From Medicago truncatula (taxonomy: Eukaryota; Streptophyta; Magnoliopsida; Fabales; Fabaceae), in NCBI RefSeq assembly GCF_003473485.1, contig NC_053042.1, positions 25,779,262 to 25,843,261 of the forward strand: 64,000 nt of DNA, read 5' to 3'. Positions 19,858 to 31,403 of this stretch are shown here, one piece after another. Position numbers and translations under genes: made by a program. Numbering within the stretch: position 1 is the stretch's first letter; each line of letters begins with the position of its first letter. The notes under the pieces are model-generated. The model was not told the origin of the DNA. It ran no database searches and was given only the letters and a program-made list of their open reading frames with translations.

Positions 19858-21073
19858 TAATGAGTCATTTATTGCTTATTTTTATATGCTTTTTAGTTTA
19901 GTTTTAATTAGATTTTATTTTATTTTATATTAGTATTATTTCCTTTTTAGAATAGTTTACTACAAATTGCATTTTATTTTATTTCAGGAATGAATATTGG
20001 ATGGATTGAGTCTTGGAGCATAAGAAAGGGACTTGGAGCTGATTGAATGTGAAAATATGAAGATTGAGAGACAAAAATATGTCTCCCAAAGTCAGAAGCT
20101 TGGCACGGCCCGTGCTAGCATTGGCACGGCCGTGCCACCCTCCAAAGTGTCTTTTGCTGCTTTTGCTTAGATTTTAAGCTACTTTATTTTTAGCCTGGAT
20201 GTAATTGCTTAGATTTTAAGTCAAATGTATGCTATAAATAGAGTAGCCATCCATCACAAATATTCATCTTTACTTGGAATTCAATAAGTGACAATTGCTT
20301 TTCTAATTAAAGTTCTTTTCTTTTCCTTTATTTTCTTGTCATTTACCTTTATGCTTTCTCTCTTCTCCCCCATGTCTACGATGAACATGAGTGAGTAGAC
20401 TTCTCCTTGTCTTGGGATTGTTGGATAAGTCTAAATAACATAATCCTAATCAAGCCAAGCTCTAAGCCTTAATCTTATGTAACCCTAATTTCTTATCTAA
20501 ATTCACCGCTTTAACATGGATCAACCATTATCAAACTGTGGAAACGAAAGTGGAGGGTTTGATAATTGTTTATCCATTATTCCAAATATCAATTCAGAAA
20601 ACGAAAGTGGAGCTTTGATATTCGAACAAGTGAATTTAGACAAGGATTGCAAAGGCAGTGAAATAGTCTTTGCAATCTTTGAGACATATAGTTTCGATCT
20701 TCAAGGGAACTAATAATGATCAAGTCAGCGAAATAGGCTTGGTTGTTAGAGGAACCAGAATCTAATAGTAATCAAGTCAGCGAAAAAGGCTTGGTTGCTA
20801 GAGGAACATAACAGAATCTGTCTTGAGAAATTAGGTCTAACATACCATTATAAGCTTTTAGTTTGGTTTGTGAAGGACTTGTTATTTAGATGAAACCAAC
20901 GATCCCAAGGCTCCTTTTATTATTATCTTTCAAACGCTTGAAAACCCCAATTTGCAATTCTTTTCTTCTCTAATCATTTCCAAAGGTTAATTGAATTAAA
21001 CTACTCCCTGTCGGAACGATACTCTTTTCATACTACTTCGGTAAGACCGTGCACTTGCGGTTTTATCTCATCA
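19858..21073 (+). repeat. Element B 5' LTR
   Basis: Starts TAATGAGTC (the 3' LTR has TGATGAGTC) and ends CTCATCA. Contains a TATA-like CTATAAATAGAG at about 20231, the GC palindrome pair at 20101-20140, and a roughly 50-bp tandem motif with GTCAGCGAAATAGGCTTGG near 20720-20805. Confidence 0.9.
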
Positions 21074-21079
21074 TGTTTT

Positions 21080-21097
21080 TGGCGCCGCTGCCGGGGA
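21080..21097 (+). other. Element B primer-binding site (tRNA-Asp type)
   Basis: TGGCGCCGCTGCCGGGGA, identical to element A, 6 bp after the LTR. Confidence 0.75.
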
Positions 21098-21298
21098 GTA
21101 AACTAATTTGATTAACTCTTTCTTTGTGATTAGAACTCCCTCTTCTCCCTCATTTCTTCTACTTCTTTCTTTCTTTGTATTACCACTAACTTTTGGGTTC
21201 TCGATTTCTTATGCGAAGAAGTAAAAGTCTCGGAGAATTTATTCCTGAGATCGAGAGATATTTGCATAAGAAAAAGAGAGTCACAAAATAATACTGCT

Positions 21299-23395
21299 AT
21301 GGCTGAACGCACTCTCAAAGAGTATGCTACTCCTTCAACGGAAGAGCTACAAGCTATTATCGTGTACCCAACGGTTGAGGGTAACAATTTCGAGATCAAG
21401 CCTGCACTACTCAATTTGGTGCAGCAAAATCAGTTTTATGGATCACCCACTGAGGATCCAAATCTCCATATTTCTTCCTTCCTTAGATTCAGTGGCACTA
21501 TAAAAGAGAACCAAGAAGCCGTAAGACTTCATCTCTTTCCCTTTTCCTTAAGGGATAGAGCTAGCGCTTGGTTCCATTCCCTAGAAGTCGGTTCCATCAC
21601 TTCATGGGATCAGATGAGGCGAGCATTCCTTGCCCGATTCTTTCCCCCTTCTAAAACCGCCAAACTAAGAGACCAAATCACGCGGTTCAACCAAAAAGAT
21701 GGGGAGTCTCTCTATGATGCGTGGGAGCGTTTCAAGGAAATGCTTAGACTTTGTCCCCACCATGGTTTGGAAAAGTGGCTCATAGTCCACACTTTTTATA
21801 ATGGCCTAACATATACCACTAAGATGTCTGTTGATGCAGCTGCAGGTGGAGCACTAATGAACAAGAATTATACGGAGGCTTACGCATTGATTGAAGACAT
21901 GGCTCAAAATCACTACCAATGGACCAACGAAAGAGCCATCACCGCCTCTACACCCTCCAAAAAGGAGGCAGGTATATACGAGGTCTCTGATTATGATCAC
22001 CTTGTTGCTAAGGTCGATGCATTAACTCAAAAATTTGAAAAACTTAATGTTAATGCTGTCACACCTTCTCCTACATCTCCTCCGTGTGAAATCTGTGGTA
22101 TATTTGGTCATATTGGTGTTGATTGTCAGTTAGGCAGTGCTACTAACAGTATTGAGCAATTAAAATATGCTCAATACAACCAAGGAACGAGGTCAAATCA
22201 AAACTTTTATAAAAACCCTCAAGGTTCCTATGGGCAAGTAGCACCACCTGGCTATACAAACAACCAGAGGGTGGCTCAGAAGTCTAGTTTGGAAATTCTG
22301 TTGGAAAATTGCATGATGAATCAAAATAAACAACTTCAAGAACTGAAAAACCAAACGGGATTTCTGAACGACTCTCTCTCCAAACTCACTACCAAGGTTG
22401 ATTCTATCGCCACACACACTAAAATGCTTGAGACCCAAATCTCCCAAGTGGCCCAACAAGTAGCCACCTCTTCCCAAACATCGGGAGTATTTCCTGGTCA
22501 ACCCGAAACAAACCCCAAAGCTCATGTCAATGCCATTTCTTGTGGGGGTAGTAAGCTGGAAGAGACAATTGCTAAAGCCAAAAGAATTAAGGGAGAGAGT
22601 GTTAGGCTTTTTGGTGAGAAAGGTGTGATAGAAAGTGAGAAACCGCTTGATAAGAACAAAGCCCTTAACCCATCAAGGCTTACTAAGCTTAATTTGGAGG
22701 CTCAATTCGATAAGTTCGTCAACATACTTAAGAAAATCTGCATTAAGATTCCCCTTGCGGAAGCTTTGTCTCGAATGCCTCTGTATGCCAAGTTCATAAA
22801 AGAAATCTTTTCAAAGAAAAAGGCTATAGATCACAAAGAGACAATAGCTTTAACTCGGGAAAGTAGTGCAATCATCAAGAAGCAACCCCAAAAGCTTAGA
22901 GATCCAGGTAGTTTTGCCATCCCTTGTGTGATAAGGAAAGAAACCGTAGACAAAGCCTTGTGCGACTTAGGAGCCAGTGTTAGTTTGTTGCCTCTATCCC
23001 TCTTTAAAAAGATGGGAATAGGAGAGTTGAAACCTACCGAGATGACATTAAAGTTAGCCGATCGTTCTGTTATCCCCATAGTGGGATATGTTGAAGACAT
23101 CCCCGTTAAGATAGAAGGGATATACATCCCAACTGACTTTGTGGTTGTTGACATCGAGGAAGACCATGATTGCCCTATGATTCTAGGAAGACCCTTCCTC
23201 GCCACTACGGGTGCTATACTTGATGTTAAGAGTGGTAGGATAGTTTTTCAAGTGAGTGATGACATGGTAGGATTTGAGTTCGAAAATGTTAAGGAAGGTC
23301 CCGCCCTTTATTATTGCAATATGGTCAAAGAACATGATGTGAAAGAACGCTTTTTAGTGTCATCTACACAATACAATATCTTTGACCCTTTCTAA
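21299..23395 (+). CDS. Element B gag-protease polyprotein
   Basis: Open frame of 698 aa. The gag core is at about 60-205 (Retrotrans_gag type: LHLFPFSLRDRASAWFHSL, FLARFFPPSKTAKLRDQ, W-x-R-FKEMLRLCPHHG). A CCHC zinc knuckle, CEICGIFGHIGVDC, is at about 263-276. The aspartic protease has DLGAS at about 556-560, then a flap and ILGRPFLAT near 620. In the family, gag packages RNA into particles and protease matures it. By comparison with A and C the original start is at 21211, but a 2-bp deletion near 21275 shifts that N-terminal 29-residue segment out of frame, so only the MAERTLKEY start is usable here. The ORF ends FDPF-stop with no pol following. Confidence 0.85.
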   Translation: MAERTLKEYATPSTEELQAIIVYPTVEGNNFEIKPALLNLVQQNQFYGSPTEDPNLHISSFLRFSGTIKENQEAVRLHLFPFSLRDRASAWFHSLEVGSITSWDQMRRAFLARFFPPSKTAKLRDQITRFNQKDGESLYDAWERFKEMLRLCPHHGLEKWLIVHTFYNGLTYTTKMSVDAAAGGALMNKNYTEAYALIEDMAQNHYQWTNERAITASTPSKKEAGIYEVSDYDHLVAKVDALTQKFEKLNVNAVTPSPTSPPCEICGIFGHIGVDCQLGSATNSIEQLKYAQYNQGTRSNQNFYKNPQGSYGQVAPPGYTNNQRVAQKSSLEILLENCMMNQNKQLQELKNQTGFLNDSLSKLTTKVDSIATHTKMLETQISQVAQQVATSSQTSGVFPGQPETNPKAHVNAISCGGSKLEETIAKAKRIKGESVRLFGEKGVIESEKPLDKNKALNPSRLTKLNLEAQFDKFVNILKKICIKIPLAEALSRMPLYAKFIKEIFSKKKAIDHKETIALTRESSAIIKKQPQKLRDPGSFAIPCVIRKETVDKALCDLGASVSLLPLSLFKKMGIGELKPTEMTLKLADRSVIPIVGYVEDIPVKIEGIYIPTDFVVVDIEEDHDCPMILGRPFLATTGAILDVKSGRIVFQVSDDMVGFEFENVKEGPALYYCNMVKEHDVKERFLVSSTQYNIFDPF

Positions 23396-24037
23396 TGGAC
23401 ACTTTCTTTAACGTCAAGCTAATGACTATAAGGAAGTGCTTCGTGGGAGGCAACCCACGCATTTAACTGCTTTTGTTTTGTTTTGTTGTTTTGTTTTTAA
23501 TTATTTTGTAGGTAATTTTCCGAGTATGATTCAAGAAAAAGGAAAATTTTGAAGCCAATCTATCCAGCACCTTGGCACGGCCCGTGCTCACACTGGCACG
23601 GCCGTGCCAGATTTTGCCAAAGCCAAACCCCCCCCCCACATTCCAGAAAGTTGGCAAGGCCATGCCCGACCATCAAGTTTGCATATACACATCTTTTGGC
23701 CTTCTTCTTCCTTCACTTTCAACCACAAAACATCTCTCCACCTTCAAACTTCTCTCTAAAACCTCCATAATCACAAAGCCTTAAACCTCCATTTCTACAC
23801 CAAAAACCTCACCGATTCACAAAATTTCTTCACCCAATCAACCACAAACACCATTCCGCTCATAAACCCCCATTTAGAAACAACTTTCACCCATCCAAAC
23901 CAACATCACCCAAATTCGTAACCCTCATTAACCTAACCCAAAAACCAGAAATTCTTCACCAACCCCCAAAACCCAACCCCTACAACTCACTCAAACCATC
24001 ACCGCCACCACACCAAATCAAAAACAAGGTCAATGCA
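23396..24037 (+). other. Element B spacer and leader before the third ORF
   Basis: Contains GGGAGGCAACCCACG, an acceptor-like TTATTTTGTAG ending at 23511, the pair GGCACGGCCCGTGC / GGCACGGCCGTGCC at 23575-23610, and a C/A-rich, G-poor leader to the ATG at 24038. Confidence 0.6.
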
Positions 24038-25282
24038 ATGGCTTCAAAGAGAAGTGGAAAAGAAGTTGCAAGCTCATCAGGGGGCCCTCCCCCAAAGAAG
24101 AAAACACAAGCCAAGAATCATGGCATCACCTTCAGGGACAACAAGCAAAGAGATAGGTACAAAATTCTAATCTCTAAACCTTTAGATCCTTGTAGGTACC
24201 CTGATAACCATGACTTGAATAAGCTAGGACTTAAAGACAATGTGTTTAATCTGCTAGAAAGGTTAGGATGGGTTGATATGTTGAGACCTATGAGAGGGTA
24301 TGAGAATTTCACCTACAAATTTTTAAGTTCTATTGTCTTTACGAAAGATAGGTTGAATTTTCATAACCCTAACCATAGAGTTTCTTTCCGGCTTATGAAT
24401 ATTGATTATGAGATGTCTCTTCAACACTTCTATGATGAGATGGGCTTCGCAAACGCGGGGTTCATCCACGACTCTTGGAATCAAGATTTAAAGCCGGTTG
24501 ACTATCAACCCGCTGCCTTTTGGGAGCGAATTACCGGTCTTGACCAGTTTAACACACGTGCCAACAAAGCTAGCAACATTCACAACCCTATACTTAGGTA
24601 CCTTCAAAGGGTTATGGCTTGTACTATTTGGGGAAGGAGTAAATTAGGGAACACTAGGAGTGATGAACTCTTCATGCTTTGGGCTATGCTGCACAACCAC
24701 CCCGTTAACACTTGTTTTTACTTGCTTGACTACCTCTCCCATATAGGAAATAGGTCCGATAGTAGGGGAGAAATAATAGTTGGTGGTATCATAACATACA
24801 TAGCTAGGCAACTAGGAGTGAGTGAAGACCAAGGGATAAACAAGCTTGAGGGAAACAATAGGCTAAACATAGACACCCTTATCTCTATGAATTTCATAAA
24901 ACCTCGAATCCCCTTTGTTTATACACTGAAACTCAAAGTGCCCACTTTGATATTACTGCCTAACCCATCTCGGACTAACACCGAGGTGGAAGAAAATTTG
25001 TTGTACGTTAATAATGACCCACAGGTGCATATAGAACAAGACAATGAAGACGTGGAAGGTGCACACTTGCACCAAGAAGAGGAAGGTGCACAATTGCACC
25101 ATGATGAGGAGCACCATAACCATGCTGAAGGTGAAACAAATGAAAATACAAGATGGGCATGGATGCATACCGAGCTCGAGAGGATAAGCACCGAGAAACA
25201 AAGGCAAGGTGTTGAATTAATGGTGCTTCGGAACATGATGCACCACTTTCACCTCCAAGGTCCTCCCTATGGACCTCAATGA
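24038..25282 (+). CDS. Element B Athila ORF1-like protein (function unknown)
   Basis: 414 aa. The N terminus is basic and Ser-rich (MASKRSGKEVASSSGG, PPPKKKTQ). A conserved globular core at about 45-290 includes RYPDNHDLNKLGL, GWVDMLRPMRGYENF, FANAGFIHDSW, ACTIWGRSKLGN and LISMNFIKP. An acidic, His-rich linker at about 330-370 (EEEGAQLHHDEEHH) leads to a short coiled-coil-like tail ending QGPPYGPQ. It resembles the Athila ORF1 family and the 'putative plant transposon protein' domain; no enzymatic motif is visible. Compared with A and C, an in-frame loss of about 20 residues removes GLRNDVLRGNRISEENN before the tail. Its retention in A, B and C suggests a role in the element's life cycle; env-like, RNA-binding or capsid-associated roles are all open. 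Confidence 0.8.
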   Translation: MASKRSGKEVASSSGGPPPKKKTQAKNHGITFRDNKQRDRYKILISKPLDPCRYPDNHDLNKLGLKDNVFNLLERLGWVDMLRPMRGYENFTYKFLSSIVFTKDRLNFHNPNHRVSFRLMNIDYEMSLQHFYDEMGFANAGFIHDSWNQDLKPVDYQPAAFWERITGLDQFNTRANKASNIHNPILRYLQRVMACTIWGRSKLGNTRSDELFMLWAMLHNHPVNTCFYLLDYLSHIGNRSDSRGEIIVGGIITYIARQLGVSEDQGINKLEGNNRLNIDTLISMNFIKPRIPFVYTLKLKVPTLILLPNPSRTNTEVEENLLYVNNDPQVHIEQDNEDVEGAHLHQEEEGAQLHHDEEHHNHAEGETNENTRWAWMHTELERISTEKQRQGVELMVLRNMMHHFHLQGPPYGPQ

Positions 25283-26409
25283 TAAAAATGTGAGCTTTCC
25301 TCTTCCTCTCTTCCCTTCTTTCTCCTCCTTCTTTTTCTTCTTCTTCTTTTTTTTCCTCTCCTTCTCTTTTATTTTTCTATCTTGAATCATTGAGGACAAT
25401 GCTTCTCCTAAGTGTGGGGGGAGCCTAATAAAGTGTCTTTAGTCGTAGTGTTTCCAAACTCCCTTAAACTTTATTCTTTTGTTTTGTTTTATTGTAAAAG
25501 GCATGAATAAGTAGCTTGTTTTTATTGTTTTAATATGACATAAATTTTTTGTTGTCTCTTCAATGGTCGTTTCTTGTACATGAAAGTGATTTCTTGTGTT
25601 GTAAGTGTCCTTGCTATACCCACATCAAGTTTTATTGTGAAAATTCTCCAATGAGAAAAGCACCTAGTTGCAATCCTTGAGTAAGTGTATGAATAGGTAT
25701 TTTAAGGAACACGTTCTAACTTTAATGGTAAACTGGACCCTTAAAAATCTTCAGAGTAAAAGTAGTATAAGTTTGTCAGGGAATAATTCTAATGTGCTAT
25801 AATGTGTAAACCAAAATGGGGCAGAAGAATATCACCAGCACGTGGAGGAAAGGATACCCTCTCTCTGACTTCCTAAGTGTGGTGATGACTTCTCAAACGA
25901 ATTGTGCTTAAATTAAACCCTCTAAAAAGAGGAACTTCCTAAGTGAAGATGAATAAGTTGTAGCACTACTTAGGGTGATCATAGAAACTTGGAGGAAAGG
26001 ATACCCCCTCACGGACTTCCAATGTGAAATGATAGCCCCTAGGCATCTACAAGCCCCCAAGTGTATAATTTATCAAATCTATCTAAACTCTCCCATCTCT
26101 CTTATATGAAATGAAGAAAGGATTTTTCTCAGTCACTTTAGTGTTAAGGTTAGAACCTGTTCCTCATAATATCTATCTTATACAGGAGCAAGAAAAGGGT
26201 TGGACTACACACACACACTCACTTAAGACTTGTTGTTGGGTTGAATAAGTTCACAAGGAATACTTGAAGTTGTGATTAGCGTACATTGAAATGAAACCTC
26301 AAGGGAGACATAAGCTTTTTTTTGAGTTGTCATAAATTAATCTTTTTTGTTGCTGCCATGTCTATGCCTTTTGCTTGAGGAGAAGCAAAGATTCAAGTGT
26401 GGGGGAGTT
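25283..26409 (+). other. Element B 3' untranslated stretch and polypurine tract
   Basis: T/C-rich run (25290-25380), a conserved GAGGACAATGCTTCTCCTAA block with GTGTGGGGGGAG, a repeated GTGGAGGAAAGGATACCC motif (about 25834 and 25994), and the polypurine tract GTGTGGGGGAGTT at 26397-26409 just before the 3' LTR. No gene is supported. Confidence 0.6.
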
Positions 26410-27626
26410 TGATGAGTCATTTATTGCTTATTTTTATATGCTTTTTAGTGTAGTTTTAATTAGATTTTATTTTATTTTATATTAGTATTATTTCCTTTTT
26501 AGAATAGTTTACTACAAATTGCATTTTATTTTATTTCAGGAATGAATATTGGATGGATTGAGTCTTGGAGCAAAAGAAAGGGACTTGGAGCTGATTGAAT
26601 GCGAAAATATGAAGATTGAGAGACAAAAATATGTCTCCCCAAAGTCAAAAGCTTGGCACGGCCTGAGCTAGCATTGGCACGGCCGTGCCACCCTCCAGAG
26701 TGTCTTTTGCTGCTTTTGCTTAGATTTTAAGCTACTCTATTTTTAGCCCGAATGTAATTGCTTAGATTTTAAGTCAAATGTATGCTATAAATAGAGTAGC
26801 CATCCATCACAAATATTCATCTTTACTTGGAATTCAATAAGTGACAATTGCTTTTCTAATTAAAGTTCTTTTCTTTTCCTTTATTTTCTTGTCATTTACC
26901 TTTATGCTTTCTCTCTTCTCCCCCATGTCTACGATGAACATGAGTGAGTAGACTTCTCCTTGTCTTGGGATTGTTGGATAAGTCTAAATGACATAACCCT
27001 AATCAAGCCAAGCTCTAAGCCTTAATCTTATGTAACCCTAATTTCTTATCTAAATTCACGGCTTTAACATGGATCAACCATTATCAAACTGTGGAAACGA
27101 TAGTGGAGGGTTTGATAATTGTTTATCCATTATTCCAAATATCAATTCATAAAACGAAAGTGGAGCTTTGATATTCGAACAAGTGAAGTTAGACAAGGAT
27201 TGCAAAGGCAGCGAAATAGTCTTTGCAATCTTTGAGACATATAGTTTCGATCTTTAAGGGAACTAATAATAATCAAGTCAACGAAATAGGCTTGGTTGTT
27301 AGAGGAACCAGAATCTAATAGTAATCATGTCAGCGAAATAGGCTTGGTTGCTAGAGGAACATAAGAGAAAATGTCTTGAGAAATTAGGTCTAACATAACA
27401 TTATAAGCTTTTAGTTTGGTTTGTGAAGGACTTGTTATTTAGATGAAACCAACGATCCCAAGGCTCCTTTTATTATTATCTTTCAAACGCTTGAAAACCC
27501 CAACTTGCAATTATTTTCTTCTCTAATCATTTCCAAAGGTTAATTGAATTAAACTACTCCCTGTCGGAACGATACTCTTTTCATACTACTTCGGTAAGAC
27601 CGTGCACTTGCGGTTTTATCTCATCA
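26410..27626 (+). repeat. Element B 3' LTR
   Basis: 1217 bp, TGATGAGTC to CTCATCA, nearly identical to 19858-21073. The upstream GC palindrome here reads GGCACGGCCTGAGCT, two changes from the 5' copy. Confidence 0.92.
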
Positions 27627-27631
27627 CATAC
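27627..27631 (+). repeat. Target-site duplication of element B, right
   Basis: CATAC, matching 19853-19857. Confidence 0.9.
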
Positions 27632-28168
27632 ATAGCTTGGTAATTGGGAGTGGGTGAGGACCAAGGGATTAACGAAATTGAGGGAAACAATAGGCTTAAC
27701 ATAGAGACCCTTATCTCTATGAACTTCATTAAGCCCCATCCACCCATGTCCTACACACTTAAACTCAATGTGCCTATTTTGATTGTACTTCCTAACCCAT
27801 CTCAGACTAACACCGAGGTGGAAGAAAATTTGTTGTATGTTGTTGATGATCCACAGGTACATAAACAACACGATGATGTAGGCGAGGAAGGTGCACACTT
27901 GCACCAAGAAGAGGAAGGTGCACAATTGCACCATGATGAGGAGCACCATGAACATGATGCCGGAGAAACCAATGAAAATTCAAGATGGGCATGGATGCAC
28001 ACCAAGGTCGAGAGGATAAGCACAGAGCAACAAAGGCAAGGTGTTGAATTATCGGGACTAAGGAATGATGTCCTAAGGGGCAACCGCATATCCGAAGAAA
28101 ATAACCAAATGCTTCGGAACATGATGCACCATTTTCACCTCCAAGGTCCTCCCTATGGACCTCAGTGA
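27632..28168 (+). pseudogene. Element A Athila ORF1-like third ORF, 3' part
   Basis: Continues the frame interrupted at 19857. Five bases on, a TAA replaces a Gln codon (the B copy reads IARQLG here), so the ORF carried a premature stop even without B. Afterwards it is open from about 27644 to the natural end QGPPYGPQ at 28168, including the His/Glu-rich linker and the full coiled-coil-like tail that B has partly lost. Confidence 0.75.
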
Positions 28169-29212
28169 AAAATGTGAGCTTTCCTCTTCCTCTCTTCCCT
28201 CACTTCTTCTTCTTCTTCTTCTCCTTCTTCTTCTTTATTTCTCTTATTTTGAATCATTGAGGACAATGCTTCCCCTAAGTGTGGGGGGAGCGTAATAAAG
28301 TGTCTTGAGTCGTAGTGTTTCCAAACTCCCTTAAACTTCATTCTTTTGGTTTGTTTTTATTGTTAAAGGCATGGTTAAGTAGCTTGTTTTTATTAAAAAA
28401 TTATCATGACATAAATTTTTTATTGTCTCCTCTTAATTGGTTATTTCTTGTACATGAAAGTAAACTCGTGTTTTAAGTTTTCTTGATATACCCACATCTT
28501 GTTTTAAAGTGAATAAATTCTCCAATGAGAAATGCACAAGTTGCTTCCCTTGAGTAAATGTATGGATAGGTATTTTAAGGAAATGCGTTCTAATATTAGT
28601 GGTACATTGACCTTTAAAAATTCTCAAAGTAAAAGTAGTATAAGTTAATATAAGGGAGTCTATAAAAAGCCAAATAGCCAAATTGATTTCAAGGTCGCAT
28701 CATTGGATCTAGATTGGGGAAGGGGGTAGGTCCTCCGACTTCCTACGTGAAGATGATGTTTTAAGGGGCACTATTGAATCTAGATTGGGGAAGGGGGTAG
28801 GCCCTCTGACTTCCTACGTGAAGGTGTTGTTTCCTTAAATAAAGTACCCAAAAATGTGTAAATGGCAAAGATCAAAAGATCACAAATACTCCCATCTCTC
28901 TTATATGAAATGAAGAAAGAATTTTTCTTGGTTGGTTTAGCACTAGGATTAGAATATGTTTCCTCATAATATCTATCTTATACAAGAGCAAGAATAGGGT
29001 TGGACTACACACACACACTCACTTGAAACTTGATTGTTGGGTTGAATAAGGTTCACAAGAAATGCTTGAGTTTGTGATTAGTGTATGCTAGAAATTAAAG
29101 CCCTTGAGGAGACATGTGTTTTAATTAAATTGTCATATGATAATATTGTTTTGTGCTACCATGTTTATGCCTTTTGATTGAGGACAAGCAAAGATTCAAG
29201 TATGGGGGAGTT
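28169..29212 (+). other. Element A 3' untranslated stretch and polypurine tract
   Basis: Colinear with 25283-26409 of B but diverged. Contains a tandem pair of about 75 bp, each with TCTAGATTGGGGAAGGGGGTAGG (about 28707 and 28769). Ends with polypurine GTATGGGGGAGTT before the LTR. Confidence 0.55.
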
Positions 29213-30442
29213 TGATGAGTCATTTATTATCTATTTTAATATGTTATTTAGTTTTGTTTTAATTAGATTTAAGTTTATTTTATTTTAATATTATTTCCTT
29301 TTTGAGATATTTTACTACAATTGCATATTGTTATATTTCAGGAACGAATATTTGATGGATTGAGTCTTGAAGCAAAAGAAAGGGGTTTTGCAGTTGATTC
29401 GGTACGAAAATACGAAGATTCGGAGACAAAAATATATCTCCCTCAAGTCAGAAACTTGGCACGGCCCGTGCTAGGCTTGGCACGGCTGTGCCACCCTCCA
29501 GAACTACTTTTGCTGCTTTTGCTTAGATTTTAAGCTACTCTGTTTTAGTTTACTTGTGGAACGTTCTAGTGATTGCTTAGATTTTAAGTCGAATGTAAAC
29601 TATAAATAGAGTAGCTAGCCATCACAAATATTCATGTTTTCTTGGAATTCAATAAGTAACAATTGTCTTTCTAATAAAAGTTCTTTTCTTTTCCTTTACT
29701 TTCTTGTCATTTACTTTTATGGTTTCTCTCTTCTTCTCCATGTCTACGATGAACATGAGTGAGTAGACTTCTCTTTGTCTTGGGATTGTTGGATAAGTCT
29801 AAATGACATAATCCTAATCAAGCCAAGCTCTAAGCCTTAATCTTATGTAACCCTAATTTCTTATCAAAATTCACCGCTTTAACATGGATCAACCATTATC
29901 AAACTGTGGAAACGAAAGTGGAGGGTTTGATAATTGTTTATGCATCATCTCAAATATCAATTCATAAAACGAAAGTGGAACTTTGATATTCGAACAACTG
30001 AATTTAGACAAGGATTGCAAAGGCAGCGAAATAGTCTTTGCAATCTTTGAGACATATAGTTTCGATCTTCAAGGGAACTAATAATGATCAAGTCAGCGAA
30101 ATAGGCTTGGTTGTTAGAGGAACCAAAATCTAATAGTAATCAAGTCAGCGAAATAGGCTTGGTTGCTAGAGGAACAAAAGAGAAACTGTCTTGAGAAATT
30201 ATGTCTAACATAAAGTTATAAGCTTATAGTTTGGTTTGTGAAGGACTTGTCATTTAGATGAACCAATGATCCCAAGGCTCCTTTTATTATATTATCTTTC
30301 ACTCTTTTGAAAACCCCAACTTACAACTCGATTCTCCTCTAATCATCATCAAAGGTTAATTGAATTAAACTACTCCCTGTCGGAATGATACTCTTTTATT
30401 ACTAATTCGGTAAGACCGTGCACTTGTGGTTCTATCCCATAA
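29213..30442 (+). repeat. Element A 3' LTR
   Basis: TGATGAGTC to CCCATAA (terminal CA mutated to AA), 1230 bp, same subfamily as 15381-16537. Followed by ATACA. Confidence 0.87.
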
Positions 30443-30447
30443 ATACA
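30443..30447 (+). repeat. Target-site duplication of element A, right
   Basis: ATACA, matching 15376-15380. Confidence 0.85.
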
Positions 30448-31172
30448 TACTAATAGAGTTGATTAATTTAATCCCGACAAAAAGAGTCTAGCTACTCATT
30501 GTCATGGTAACCTTACAAGGAGAAAAGAAGAGATGGAATGGAAGCAAGCCATGATGTCTCAATGATCTTGTGAATCCCTTCAATCATTGTGTTCCTTTCT
30601 CCTTTAGGGTCTCTCTGTGTTTCCCCTATTTTCTCTCTTCCTAATGTGGCATATGATATGATGAATGCCCTTCTGAGTAAATGGCCTTTTATACTATGCA
30701 TGTTCTGATTGAACTCGCCATGGCAGGTAATTTGCTCGCCATGGCGAGTTGAGCTTTCTTTACCAGTGGGTTTCTGCCACGTCAGATTTGAGGGATTAGG
30801 CCGCCTTAACTCGCCTCGCGAGTAATTTTGCTCGCCATGGCTAGTTAGCTCGCCATGAACTCGCCATGGCAGGTTGGTGGCGAGTTGCCACTAGTACTCT
30901 CTGCCTCTACTCACCTTGAACTCGTCTTCATGCTCGCCTCGCGAGTAATTCACTCGCCATGGCAAGTTGACTTTTTCACAAATCTTTGTTTTTCTTTCTT
31001 TTTTTAGTGTCTTGACGTTCAATTCCTGCACAAATGGATAGAGTAAGATATAAAAAGCGTAATAGGGCAATTGTTCATCTTTTTCTCGGCTTTTCCCTAA
31101 ATAACTTTTAAGACAAGTAACAAAAGTGCTTTAATTGTAACATGTAATTAACTACTTTCTGGCACTTATCTA
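30443..31172 (-). mobile_element. Element E 3' LTR, right part
   Basis: Continuation of the minus-oriented LTR from 15380. Contains a cluster of GC palindromes built on ACTCGCCATGGCGAGT and CTCGCCTCGCGAG between 30715 and 30970. Immediately above it, the minus strand reads AAGTTGGGGAGAGTTAG, a polypurine tract, preceded by TTTGAGGACAAACAAAG as in Athila-type 3' ends. Confidence 0.55.
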
Positions 31173-31403
31173 ACTCTCCCCAACTTTACTCTTTGTTTGT
31201 CCTCAAACAAAAGATTAAAAAAAGGACAAGTTAGGTACAAGACACAAATAGAAAGGTTGTGAAAATTTGTTCAGATGTATGATTTAAAAAAATGAATGCG
31301 CGGGCAAGTATGAAGTTTCCCACTGATCCAAAATCTATTGCAAATATGAAATGAGTCCTATGCACAAAGTTCATGTCACACAGTTCAAGTAAATAATACA
31401 CTT

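Larger units (their letters stand above)
19858..27626 (+). mobile_element. Element B: complete non-autonomous Athila-like LTR retrotransposon
   Basis: 7769 bp with LTRs at 19858-21073 and 26410-27626, a tRNA-Asp-type primer-binding site, a gag-protease ORF, an Athila ORF1-like ORF and a polypurine tract. It is flanked by CATAC duplications and inserted into the third ORF of A. The two LTRs look nearly identical by eye, so it is a recent insertion. There is no pol region between protease and third ORF, only a 640-bp spacer. It must depend on another element's RT and integrase to move (inference). Confidence 0.92.
15381..30442 (+). mobile_element. Element A: non-autonomous Athila-like LTR retrotransposon (contains B)
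   Basis: Bounded by LTRs at 15381-16537 and 29213-30442 and by the 5-bp duplication ATACA. Internal order: tRNA-Asp-type primer-binding site, gag-protease, spacer, Athila ORF1-like third ORF, untranslated stretch, polypurine tract. It lacks reverse transcriptase, RNase H and integrase. Element B is inserted in the third ORF. Without B the element is about 7.3 kb. All its ORFs carry stops, frameshifts or deletions, so it is defective. Its LTRs belong to a different subfamily from those of B and C. Confidence 0.85.

Noticed and set aside
20516-20713. 65-codon ORF in the element B 5' LTR
   Set aside because: The same LTR position in the other copies has stop codons, so it is chance openness of LTR sequence.
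30715-30970. CRISPR-like array of CTCGCCATGGCGAG repeats
   Set aside because: Irregular spacing, variable units and plant nuclear context; they are LTR palindromes.
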